From Caulobacterales bacterium (GTDB lineage Bacteria > Pseudomonadota > Alphaproteobacteria > Caulobacterales > Caulobacteraceae): DNA of 64,000 bases. Under the pieces are notes generated by a model. The model did no database searches. It saw only the letters and a list, made by a program, of their open reading frames with translations, and was not told the DNA's origin. The position numbers were made by a program, and so were the translations under genes. The DNA lies in contig JAEKKJ010000007.1 of the NCBI GenBank assembly GCA_019510435.1, positions 186,001 through 250,000 of the forward strand, in the 5' to 3' direction. Position 1 is the first letter of the stretch; each line of letters opens with the position of its first letter. Shown piece by piece: positions 1 through 7,520 of the stretch.

Positions 1-14
1 CGGCTGCGCCGAGG

Positions 15-227
15 GTGGACATGCCGGCGGAGGCGAGCCGCCCGTGCGACCTCTACCGTCTGCCGCCGGCGCCGACCCAGGCCGACCTTGAGGTCGGCTA
101 CGCCACGCGCGGCGCGCAGATCCTGGCCTGCGACGCGGCCCGGCGCCTGGCGGTGCAGACCCATGAGGCGGAGCATGAGCTGGAGGACGCAGCGCGCGGT
201 AAGCGGCGGGGAGGTATCAGCCGCTAG
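15..227 (+). CDS. small phage-like protein, possibly partial
   Basis: This short frame may start at GTG 15 or ATG 21, or run in from beyond the left edge, because it stays open to base 3. The product (about 70 aa) has a proline-rich stretch (RLPPAPTQADLEVGYATRG) and then a Cys-Asp-Ala-Ala-Arg motif and a His/Glu-rich tail. I associate that arrangement with small Rz/Rz1-like or other uncharacterised prophage proteins of alphaproteobacteria. Its stop overlaps the convergent DUF2239 gene by 4 bp. If it is phage-derived, it fits the integrase debris and tRNA remnant a little further right. No domain is certain. Confidence 0.4.
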   Translation: MDMPAEASRPCDLYRLPPAPTQADLEVGYATRGAQILACDAARRLAVQTHEAEHELEDAARGKRRGGISR

Positions 228-802
228 CGGTCGGGCCGGGCGGCGCGTTCTGCCTCCGCCAGCCGCCGGACATAGCCAGCGATGTCCGCCGGCCAGGCGG
301 TGACCAGGGTGTCGAAGGCCGCGTCGTTCGCGGCGAACAACGCCCGGGAAGCCTCCTCGAAGCCCGGAAGGTCGCCCGCGAGCGCGGACATCACGCGATA
401 GAGTGCGTCTCGTGACTGCCGATGGCGGTCGGTCGAGGTCGTCGCGCGCCGGGCTTCTTCGACGAGTCGCCGAAGGGTGGCCGACGCGCCGCCAGGCTGG
501 GCTGCGAGCCACTGCCAGTGGCGGGGCAGGAGGGTGATTTCGCGCGCGACGACGCCGAGGCGCGGGCGGCCCCGGCCCTTGCCGCTCGAAGACGGCTCCG
601 TCGGGGCGCTGCGCGCCAGGTAAGCCTCGACCGCCGGCTGGGGACCGAAGCGGAGGTCGAGGTCGACGGGGTGGCCCGTGGCGTCGTTGAAGATCGATAC
701 GTTGGCGTCGGCATCGGCCGCGGCGCGCGCGACCGTCGATAGGTCACCCGTGGCAAGCTGGCGGGCGCCCAGGAAGGCCGTGAACGTGTCGGAGGGCGGC
801 AT
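224..802 (-). CDS. DUF2239 family protein
   Basis: The product is 192 aa. The N-terminal part (FTAFLGARQLATGDLSTVARAA, then IFNDATGHPVDLDLR at about 38–52) matches the DUF2239 pattern of an 'IFDDATG…DLDLRG' core. A basic Gly-Arg-rich hinge (SSSGKGRGRPRLGVVAREI) and a helical C-terminal half follow. That half (LLPRHWQWLAAQPGGASATLRRLVEEAR) is also typical of the family. The function is unknown; the family is cytosolic and lacks a signal peptide. The start is ATG 802. The gene lies just outside the tRNA-Thr-derived repeat, so it is either ancestral chromosome or part of a second element to the left. Confidence 0.8.
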   Translation of the reverse strand: MPPSDTFTAFLGARQLATGDLSTVARAAADADANVSIFNDATGHPVDLDLRFGPQPAVEAYLARSAPTEPSSSGKGRGRPRLGVVAREITLLPRHWQWLAAQPGGASATLRRLVEEARRATTSTDRHRQSRDALYRVMSALAGDLPGFEEASRALFAANDAAFDTLVTAWPADIAGYVRRLAEAERAARPDR

Positions 803-925
803 GGGCGCTCCATATCGCCGATCGCAATCGCGGCCCGCATGGCGACGGCGCCGAGCCGGTCCATCGCCGCCGAGTGGTCTTCGGGGCGATAGGCGTGTCC
901 CCAGGGCTTTGACACCCTACGCAAA

Positions 926-969
926 CATGGCGCCGCCCGGCAGGTTTGAACTGCCGACCTCAGCCTTAC
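926..969 (-). repeat. 3' half of tRNA-Thr, probable attachment-site remnant
   Basis: This stretch matches 15158–15201 (3' end of the intact tRNA-Thr gene) at 41 of 44 positions. The last 24 bases (946–969) are identical. The match runs from the CCA end through the T-arm to the anticodon loop and then stops abruptly, the usual pattern left by a tyrosine integrase using a tRNA 3' end as attB. The D-arm and acceptor 5' strand are absent, so it cannot be a functional tRNA. The three mismatches suggest an old insertion, or an element that brought a diverged tRNA end. Confidence 0.75.
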
Positions 970-1119
970 TGGGTGGCATGAATACTTGCTGAAACTGATA
1001 ATACTTATCATATATTCGGCAGAAACTTGAGAAAATCCAAGTCTAGTACGTCTTGTTCGCGGTTGTTTCAGTACAGTTGCTACCCCGGGGGGCGGCGGCC
1101 GGTCAAGATCGTTCGCATC

Positions 1120-1330
1120 ATGTCGCGCAAACGCTGCACGCTTACCCGCTGGCTTGTCGATGCCGCCGCCCCCGCCACCAGCGACTATGTGATCTGGGAT
1201 TCCACGGTCATGGGCTTCGGTCTGTGGGTGCGGCCCTCCGGCGCCAAGAGCTTCGCGATGATGTTCCGCGCGGCCGCCGCTACCGGTGTTTCACCATCGG
1301 CGCCTTCGGCGCGCCGCGCGCCTATGGCCG
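1120..1330 (+). pseudogene. tyrosine integrase N-terminal fragment (frameshifted)
   Basis: From ATG 1120 the frame reads LTRWLVDAAAP, then DYVIWDSTVMGFGLWVRPSG and AKSFAMMFR. This is the N-terminal DNA-binding (DUF4102-like) start of P4/phage-type tyrosine integrases. Near base 1285 the conserved continuation (FTIGAFGAPRA) moves to another frame, which indicates a frameshift. Homology ends where the convergent CoA-transferase gene begins at 1322, so the core-binding and catalytic domains are gone. It sits 150 bp from the tRNA-Thr remnant, as expected for an integrase beside its att site. It is dead as an enzyme but marks the element boundary. Confidence 0.8.
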
Positions 1331-2497
1331 CCCTCGGCGCCTTCGCAGTTCCCGGGCGTCCTGATCCAGCGCGGGGGCGGCAAAGGGTTCCGGACCCACG
1401 GTGCGCCCGAATTTGATCGCGCGCGTGACGCCGCGATAGCTCCGCAGGGTCGGGTGGGAAATCGGCGCGATGATCTGCTCCGCGGCGACCTGGGGATCGT
1501 CGAACATGTCCTCCACGGGGCGCACCCTGGAGCAGGGCACCGCTTCGTTGAACAGGCGCTCCCATTCGGCCGCGGGCCGCGACAGCAGGACTTCACGCAG
1601 CTTGGGCACGATCTCGCCCGCCCGATCCGCGCGCTTGCGGACGCTGTCATAGCGGGGATCGTCCGCGAAGGCGGCCAGGCCGGTCAATTCGCACAGGGCC
1701 TTCCAGAACCTCGGCGTATTGGCGGAGATATAGATGTAGCCGTCGGCTGTCGGGTAGAGCCCGGTGACGCCGCCCGAGCGCATGTCCCGCGGCACATCCC
1801 GCGCCTCGCCTTCGCCCTCGACCATGCGGGCCGACTGCATGGCCAGCGCGCTGCGGAGCAGCGAGACGCCGACATACTGCCCCTGCTGGCTGCGCTCGCG
1901 CTCGAAGAGGGCGGAGGCGACGCCCCCGGCGACGAGCGCGGCCGCGTAGTAGTCCACCGGAGAGCCATAGGTCAGCTCCGGCGGGCCGTCGCGCTTGCCC
2001 TGAAGGGCGCACATGCCGGTCATCGCCTGCAGCACCTGGTCATAGCCGGCCTTGGCCCGTAGCGGCCCTTCCTCGCCATAGCCGGTGACCGCGCAGTAGA
2101 TCAATCGCGGGTTCAGGCTGGCCAGCCGCTCGTAGCCGATCCCCAGCCGTTCGGGCACGCCGGGCCGGAAGTTGTGGACCAGCACGTCGGCTTCCACAGC
2201 CAGGTCCAGCAGGACGCCCATGTCCTCGGGCTGCTTGAGGTCGAGGACCACGCCCTGCTTGCTGCGGTTCACGCCCAGGAAGGCCCGGTTCTCGCCCGCC
2301 AGCGTCGAAGGATATTGCCGCAGATTGTCGCCGCCAGGCGGCTCGACCTTGATCACGTCCGCGCCCTGGTCGGCCAGCAGCGCGCAACCGTAGGGGCCGG
2401 CGATATAGGCGCTGAGATCCAGCACCTTGACGCCGCTGAGCGGTCCGGGCGCGCCGGTCCGCAGACGGCTGCGAAAGACCGAAGGCGGTGTCGTCAT
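1322..2497 (-). CDS. class III (CaiB/BaiF) CoA-transferase
   Basis: The 391-aa product is normal length for family III CoA-transferases, which move CoA from a donor such as succinyl-CoA to a carboxylic acid. Visible hallmarks are LSGVKVLDLSAYIAGPYG at the N terminus, VIKVEPPGGDNLR, LVHNFRPGVPERLGIGYE, and AGYDQVLQAMTG, which carries the likely catalytic Asp (about residue 153). There is no signal peptide, so it is cytoplasmic. It is last in the minus-strand run GH-fusion–GH127–CoA-transferase, 4 bp from the GH127 stop. With the CitE-like lyase at 9947 it could activate and cleave a hydroxy acid (malate or citramalate type); that pairing is inference. Confidence 0.88.
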   Translation of the reverse strand: MTTPPSVFRSRLRTGAPGPLSGVKVLDLSAYIAGPYGCALLADQGADVIKVEPPGGDNLRQYPSTLAGENRAFLGVNRSKQGVVLDLKQPEDMGVLLDLAVEADVLVHNFRPGVPERLGIGYERLASLNPRLIYCAVTGYGEEGPLRAKAGYDQVLQAMTGMCALQGKRDGPPELTYGSPVDYYAAALVAGGVASALFERERSQQGQYVGVSLLRSALAMQSARMVEGEGEARDVPRDMRSGGVTGLYPTADGYIYISANTPRFWKALCELTGLAAFADDPRYDSVRKRADRAGEIVPKLREVLLSRPAAEWERLFNEAVPCSRVRPVEDMFDDPQVAAEQIIAPISHPTLRSYRGVTRAIKFGRTVGPEPFAAPALDQDARELRRRRGRP

Positions 2498-2501
2498 GCC
2501 A

Positions 2502-4391
2502 TCACTCCGGCGCCAGCATCATCCAGGTCAGCCGCCAGCTGCGATCCGTCCGGCCGCCGGCGCGATAGTAGGGTTGGAACGCGATCGGCGCGCGACCGCT
2601 CGCCCGAAGCCAGAGGTCTGGACCGGGACCCCCGTCGGCGGCGGGTGCGCAGTCTGGGAGCCCCGCCGCGGCGTCGAAGCGCAGCGTCTCCTCGGTCCTG
2701 AACCCGTCGACCAGGCCGGTGGCGTAGACGAGCGGACCGCGGCTGAGCGCCATGTAGTCGAAGCGCATGACCTCCTGGGCGACCGGCTCGCCGTCGGGGG
2801 TGAGGGATTCCTGCACGTTCCGGGCGCTGGCGCGATGGACGGCCGGCCGCATGGGCAGGTCCAATGCGATCACGTCCCCGGCCTGCCACTGCCGCTGGAT
2901 GCGGGCATACCGCCCCGGCGGCGGGGCCGGCGCCTGCGGTGCGCCATTGACCGTCAGCGTGGCGTCCGAGGCCCAGTCCGGGATCCGGATGTCGAGCGGA
3001 AAGGCCGCGCTAGCCTCAGGCATGACCGTGATCCTGACGGCGCCATCGAAGGGATATCCGGTCTCTTGGCGAAGGCGCACCAGCCCGGCCGCCGGTGTGA
3101 CCAGCTCCGCCTCGAACGGGCCCAGCAGGTTGATGGCCACCCCGCCATCGCGCGTCACCGCGCAGGCGAGCGCCGGGAGCTCCTCCAGCGCCAAGGCGCC
3201 GCTCGACTTGCAGCAGCGCCAAAAGGTCGTGTGCACCCGCCGCCCGTTCGGAAACGAATAGTAGCACCAGTCCTCCCCGTCCGGCGCCTGGGCGCCGAGG
3301 AGGTCGTTGTAGGCGCTGCGCTCGATCTCCTGCGCGAAGGCGCCGTCGCCGGTGATGGCCAGCAGTTCGCGGTTTAGCTGGATCCAGGCCATGGTTGAGC
3401 AGGTCTCGACATAGCCATGTGGGCTGAACACATGCGGCGGGTTGAACACCTCGCGCGATCGGTGCGCGACCCCGCCCCAGGGCCCGCCGCCCAGGGTCAG
3501 GTGATGGGCGCGGACCGCGCTCCAGAGGTTGCGCACGGCGGTGAGAAAGCGGTCCTCGCCGGTGGCGCGATGGAGCTTGGCCAGCCCCACCAGGTTCCAG
3601 AGCAGTTGATAGGCCTTTCCGGTGGCGATCTCCGAGGGATCCTTGCCGGCCAGCGCGGCGGTCAGGAGGGCGTTCCGCGGCTCGCGCTCGGCCTGCTCCA
3701 CCACCAGCAGCGCCAGGTCGAGATAGCGCGGCTCGCCCGTCGCGAAATGGAGCTCGGCGGCGGCGTCCATCAGGATCGTGGCCGACAGCCCGAAATGATT
3801 GCCAAGGTCGGTGATCTCGACGCCGCCGGCGCTCAGCGTCCGCCAGCAGAGATCGCCGATGCGTCGGGCCGCCTGAAGGTAGCGGTCCTCGCCGGCCTGC
3901 CGATGCAGCTCGACGAGGCCGAGGATCAGGTAGCTGTGGGTCCAGATGTCCCAGGTCCGCTGCGCCGGCGCGCCGTCCCAGGTGACGGGCTTGGGCGGCT
4001 GCTTGCGCATGAAGCGGCGCGCAGGGGCGTAGTTGCCCATGTAGCCGTCGGCGTCCTGCAGCCCCACGAGGTGATCGGCGACGCGGCGCGCGCGCGCCAG
4101 CAGCTCCGCATCTCCGGTCCGCGCCGCCGCCCGGCTGGCCGCGCACAGCCACTTGCCGGCGTGCTCGCCATACCAGTCGCCGGCCTCGTTCCGGGCCACG
4201 ACCTCGGGGTCGAACAGGGCGATGGCGGGGCTCGTCTCATCGACAATGAAGTGCGAGAGGCGGCCCTGGTGATTGGCGGCGAGCGCCTCGCCCAGGATGC
4301 CGCCCAGCCGCACGGCGCCGGGGCGCGCGAAGGTCATGGCCGGCCCGGCGGCGATGGCGCTGTCAGAGGTCCGCGGCACAGCGGAATCCAA
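2502..4391 (-). CDS. GH127-type (DUF1680) beta-L-arabinofuranosidase-like glycosidase
   Basis: The 629-aa protein has the (alpha/alpha)6-barrel family pattern. Zinc/catalytic residues are visible: Glu329 and Cys331 in YVETCSTMAW, and Cys393–Cys394 in FWRCCKSSGAL. Glu314 (SREVFNPPH) sits where the acid/base would be. In characterised GH127 enzymes a Zn-bound cysteine is the nucleophile; substrates include beta-L-arabinofuranosides and, in some members, aceric acid of pectin. No signal peptide is seen, so it should act on imported oligosaccharide in the cytoplasm. ATG 4391 overlaps the upstream gene by 29 bp; ATG 4337 (MTFARPGAV) just after that gene's stop is an equally good start. Confidence 0.85.
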   Translation of the reverse strand: MDSAVPRTSDSAIAAGPAMTFARPGAVRLGGILGEALAANHQGRLSHFIVDETSPAIALFDPEVVARNEAGDWYGEHAGKWLCAASRAAARTGDAELLARARRVADHLVGLQDADGYMGNYAPARRFMRKQPPKPVTWDGAPAQRTWDIWTHSYLILGLVELHRQAGEDRYLQAARRIGDLCWRTLSAGGVEITDLGNHFGLSATILMDAAAELHFATGEPRYLDLALLVVEQAEREPRNALLTAALAGKDPSEIATGKAYQLLWNLVGLAKLHRATGEDRFLTAVRNLWSAVRAHHLTLGGGPWGGVAHRSREVFNPPHVFSPHGYVETCSTMAWIQLNRELLAITGDGAFAQEIERSAYNDLLGAQAPDGEDWCYYSFPNGRRVHTTFWRCCKSSGALALEELPALACAVTRDGGVAINLLGPFEAELVTPAAGLVRLRQETGYPFDGAVRITVMPEASAAFPLDIRIPDWASDATLTVNGAPQAPAPPPGRYARIQRQWQAGDVIALDLPMRPAVHRASARNVQESLTPDGEPVAQEVMRFDYMALSRGPLVYATGLVDGFRTEETLRFDAAAGLPDCAPAADGGPGPDLWLRASGRAPIAFQPYYRAGGRTDRSWRLTWMMLAPE

Positions 4392-6510
4392 TCGCGCCCG
4401 AGCGGTCCTTGCAGGGCGCCATCAAGAGGTACCGGCCGTGCTCGTCGAGCCGATAGGCCTGGGGGAAGTACCAGTGCGAGCCTTGCGGCTGATAGAGGCT
4501 GCCGCCCCGCAGCACGGCGGCGCGCTGGTGGGCGTCCATATATTCGTCGGTCAGCTGCCAGACGTTGCCCACCAGGTCCATGACCCCGAATGGACTGGCG
4601 CCGGAAGGGTGGGCGTCGACGTCGGCCGGGACGGGCATCGACCGGCCGAGGCCTGGCTCGGGTGCGGCCCCTGAATCCCACGCGTCGCCCCAGGGGTAGA
4701 GCCGCCCGTCGCCCCCCTGGGCCGCATACTGCCACTCCCACTCGTGGGGCAGCCGCTTGCCGGCCCAGCGCGCATAGGCCCGCGCATCCTCGAGCGATAC
4801 CCAGGTGACCGGCTTGTTGTCCCAGCCGGCCGGCGGCGCCCCCCCGCGCCAGTGGCGCAGGAACCCGCTGTCGTCGGCGGGCCGATAGCCGCTGGCGTCG
4901 AGGAAGGCCTTGAACTGGCCGTTGGTCACCGGGAAGCGGTCGATGCAGAAGGCCTCGATGCGCAGGCGATGGCGGTGGTTGCGCCGCGGGCTGGTTTCCC
5001 ACGGATATTGGACGTCCACCCCCTCGTTCGCGTAGCCCTCGATGGCCACGCCGCGAACGACGAAGTCGAAGTCGGCGGCGGGGATGGCGGCCATGTCCTC
5101 CGGCGCCTGCCCCAGGGGCGGCGTGGGCTGGATCGGCGTCAGGGTCTGCGGGAGCGGCGTCCACCGGGTGGAAAGCGAGGCGAGCGGCGTGCGCGACAGG
5201 CTCCGCATGTGTTCGAGGAAGGGCTCCACGCCCGGCGACTCCACGCCCGGGGCCACCGCCAGGATCGCCCCAAAGCCGTGGGGCTCCAGGCGGCGGGCGA
5301 CGACCACCCGATCTCCGTCTGTGCGCGGCTCCAGGCGCTCGCCGTTCCAGACGTCGAAATAGGCGGTGCCGGCGACGTGGGGCAGGGCGATCTGCTCGCC
5401 GTCGACCTCGTATTCGTTGCGGTTGATCAGCGTCCAGAGCGTCTGCCCGTCGCCCGGGAAACGGCTGGCGAAGACCCCCGCCTGCAGCGTGCGCTCATAG
5501 GGCCGCCAGTCGGGGCTGACGATAAGCCCGGCAAACTGGCGCTGGACCGTCGCCACGCGGCGCAAGGTCTCGGCGTCGCGCTCGGTGAACTGGTTCCAGA
5601 GCCCGAAGACGTTCTCCCAGGCCGTGTAGCCCACGCCATTGAAGAAGGCGTGCTGCAGGTCGTTGTTGCGGTCGCGGCTCCAGCGGTTCTCGATATTGAT
5701 GATGTGCCGCGGCTCGACCCACTTCAGCTTGAACACCACCGGGATCGGCTCGTTGGGGACCCGCTTGGTCCAGCTCTGCAGGTTCCAGGACAGGATATGG
5801 TCGCCGGCCTGGGCCGTCGTTTCCGGCGCCAGCACGACCGGGCAGCCGAGGCTGTCGCAGGCCTCCTGGAACGCCCGCGGCACGCCGCTGTAGGTGTCGC
5901 CGTTGACGCCGTCGGCGCCCGTCGCCTTGACCAGGGCGGCCATGCGCTCCCAGTCCGGGCGGTCGTCGGCGCGGGTGCCATTGTCCCAGGGCATGGTGGG
6001 CAGGAACACCTTGACCCCGCGCCGGTGGAAGTCGGCGATGGCGCCCTTCAGCCCCTTCAGCCCGCCCGGCAGGTCCTCGACCAGGTCGAACTGGCCGCGA
6101 TCGTCCACGCCGATGTTGGGATAGATGGACCAGATCAGCACGCTGTCGACGCCGCCAAAGCGGGCCTCGAGGTCGTCGAGATAGCGGTCCACGGTGTAGC
6201 GGCCGGTGTCGGGGTCGTAGACGTAGCGGTCCTCGACCATCATCAGGGTGTGCACGAAGTTGCGCTGCGCCCACTGCAGCTCGGGGCGCCGGTAGAGCGC
6301 GTCGTCGAACCCGATCCGGATCAGATGCTCGCGCCGCCACATCGCAAAGCCGCGCACCCAGTCGTCGACGGCGCCGTCGACGTCGATCTTCCAGCGTCCC
6401 ATCTCGGCGAAGGGCCAGCCGAGCGCCTTGCCGGGCGGCGGCAGGTAGGGGCCGGTCAGGGCGTGGGAGGCGGTGTAGTCGCTGAGGCTCCGGATCGGGG
6501 AGGAGGTCAT
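4363..6510 (-). CDS. glycoside-hydrolase-like TIM barrel fused to SUMF1/FGE-like domain
   Basis: The product is about 715 aa from ATG 6510, 1 nt after the ribokinase stop; a longer frame opens at 6552. Residues about 20–430 resemble a putative glycosidase barrel, with candidate acidic residues in GADGVNGDTYSG and VVLAPETTAQ. Residues about 470–715 are a formylglycine-generating-enzyme/SUMF1 fold: IEAFCIDRFPVTNGQFKAF, YARWAGKRLPHEWEWQYAA, PFGVMDLVGNVWQLTDEY and GAIGFRCAADL. The paired active-site cysteines of true sulfatase activators are not in place and no sulfatase is nearby. The SUMF1 fold may therefore bind sugar or have another oxidative role. No signal peptide. It is probably co-transcribed with the ribokinase. 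Confidence 0.75.
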   Translation of the reverse strand: MTSSPIRSLSDYTASHALTGPYLPPPGKALGWPFAEMGRWKIDVDGAVDDWVRGFAMWRREHLIRIGFDDALYRRPELQWAQRNFVHTLMMVEDRYVYDPDTGRYTVDRYLDDLEARFGGVDSVLIWSIYPNIGVDDRGQFDLVEDLPGGLKGLKGAIADFHRRGVKVFLPTMPWDNGTRADDRPDWERMAALVKATGADGVNGDTYSGVPRAFQEACDSLGCPVVLAPETTAQAGDHILSWNLQSWTKRVPNEPIPVVFKLKWVEPRHIINIENRWSRDRNNDLQHAFFNGVGYTAWENVFGLWNQFTERDAETLRRVATVQRQFAGLIVSPDWRPYERTLQAGVFASRFPGDGQTLWTLINRNEYEVDGEQIALPHVAGTAYFDVWNGERLEPRTDGDRVVVARRLEPHGFGAILAVAPGVESPGVEPFLEHMRSLSRTPLASLSTRWTPLPQTLTPIQPTPPLGQAPEDMAAIPAADFDFVVRGVAIEGYANEGVDVQYPWETSPRRNHRHRLRIEAFCIDRFPVTNGQFKAFLDASGYRPADDSGFLRHWRGGAPPAGWDNKPVTWVSLEDARAYARWAGKRLPHEWEWQYAAQGGDGRLYPWGDAWDSGAAPEPGLGRSMPVPADVDAHPSGASPFGVMDLVGNVWQLTDEYMDAHQRAAVLRGGSLYQPQGSHWYFPQAYRLDEHGRYLLMAPCKDRSGAIGFRCAADL

Positions 6511-6511
6511 G

Positions 6512-7510
6512 TCAGGCGGGGTCCGAAAGTTGGCCCGCGGGCCGTCCTGCAAGGTTGTACTCGGTCACGCCGCAATAGGCTGCGAGGCCGGCGAGGGCGC
6601 TCTCGTCGGGTTGGCGCCCGTGGAGCAGCGCCTCGATTTCCGCGGCGGTCGGCGCGCTTGCCTGCGCGCCCAGCCGCGTGGTCGCCAGCGCCGCGGCCGC
6701 GCTGGCCCGCCGCAACGCATCCGCCAGCGGAGCCCCGGAACAGAGGGCGCCCGCCAGCACGCCGCAGAAGGTGTCGCCGGCCCCGGTGGTATCGACCGGC
6801 GCGACCGGAAAGGCCGGCTGTAGCCAATAGGCCCCGTCCGCCAGCGCGCAGCAGCCACGCGCGCCCAGGGTCGCGACCGCGCAAGGGACGTCCAGCGACC
6901 GCAGCCGCTCGGCGATGGTTCCGTCCCGGCCGGCGAGGACGACGAGCTCCTCCTCGTTCGCGACCAGGACGTCGATCGCGGCGCGCAGCTCGGCCGGCAG
7001 CGCCGCCGCGGGCGCGGCGTTCAGGATCACCGGCACGCCCTGCGCGCGGGCCTTCTTCGCGAAGGCCGTCACCGTCGCCATCGGAGTTTCGAATTGCAGG
7101 ACGAGGCCCGCGACGCCCGCGAGATCGGTCAGGTCGGCGGGCGCCAGGGTGGCGTTGGCCCCAGGCGCGACGGCGATCGCATTCTCCGCCTCGTCCGAGA
7201 CGCAGATGAGGGCTGCGCCGGTGGGCCGCGTGGAGCGCACCACGCGCAGATCGACGCCGGCGTCCCGCAAGGACGCCTCGATCAGCGGCGCGAACGGGTC
7301 ATCGCCGAGCGCGAGCAGCATGGCCGTCGCGACGCCCCCGCCGCGGGCGCACGCCACCGCCTGGTTCGCCCCCTTGCCTCCGGGCGTCACCGTCAAGTCG
7401 CCCCCGAGCACCGTCTCGCCGGGCGCCGGGATGTGCGGCGTCCGGACGATGAAGTCGACATTGGCGGAGCCGGCGACCAGCACCGAAGGCGGGGGCTTGG
7501 CTGTGGTCAT
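6512..7510 (-). CDS. ribokinase-family (PfkB) sugar kinase
   Basis: The 332-aa product has the two PfkB signatures: PGGKGANQAVACARGG (about 43–58) and VDTTGAGDTFCGVLAGAL (about 239–256), the latter with catalytic Asp246. The N-terminal VAGSANVDFIVR and FETPM motifs match ribokinases, which make sugar 5-phosphates from ATP. It is cytoplasmic. It starts the catabolic run downstream of the TonB receptor (11 bp gap) and ends 1 nt before the next gene, so coupled translation is likely. Ribose is the textbook substrate. Beside GH127, another pentose (arabinose-, apiose- or aceric-type) released from an oligosaccharide is also possible. Confidence 0.85.
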   Translation of the reverse strand: MTTAKPPPSVLVAGSANVDFIVRTPHIPAPGETVLGGDLTVTPGGKGANQAVACARGGGVATAMLLALGDDPFAPLIEASLRDAGVDLRVVRSTRPTGAALICVSDEAENAIAVAPGANATLAPADLTDLAGVAGLVLQFETPMATVTAFAKKARAQGVPVILNAAPAAALPAELRAAIDVLVANEEELVVLAGRDGTIAERLRSLDVPCAVATLGARGCCALADGAYWLQPAFPVAPVDTTGAGDTFCGVLAGALCSGAPLADALRRASAAAALATTRLGAQASAPTAAEIEALLHGRQPDESALAGLAAYCGVTEYNLAGRPAGQLSDPA

Positions 7511-7520
7511 CCGGCGCCGG

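Noticed and set aside
4363..6510. Sulfatase-activating (formylglycine-generating) enzyme
   Set aside because: The active-site cysteine pair is not in place and no sulfatase gene is in the window.
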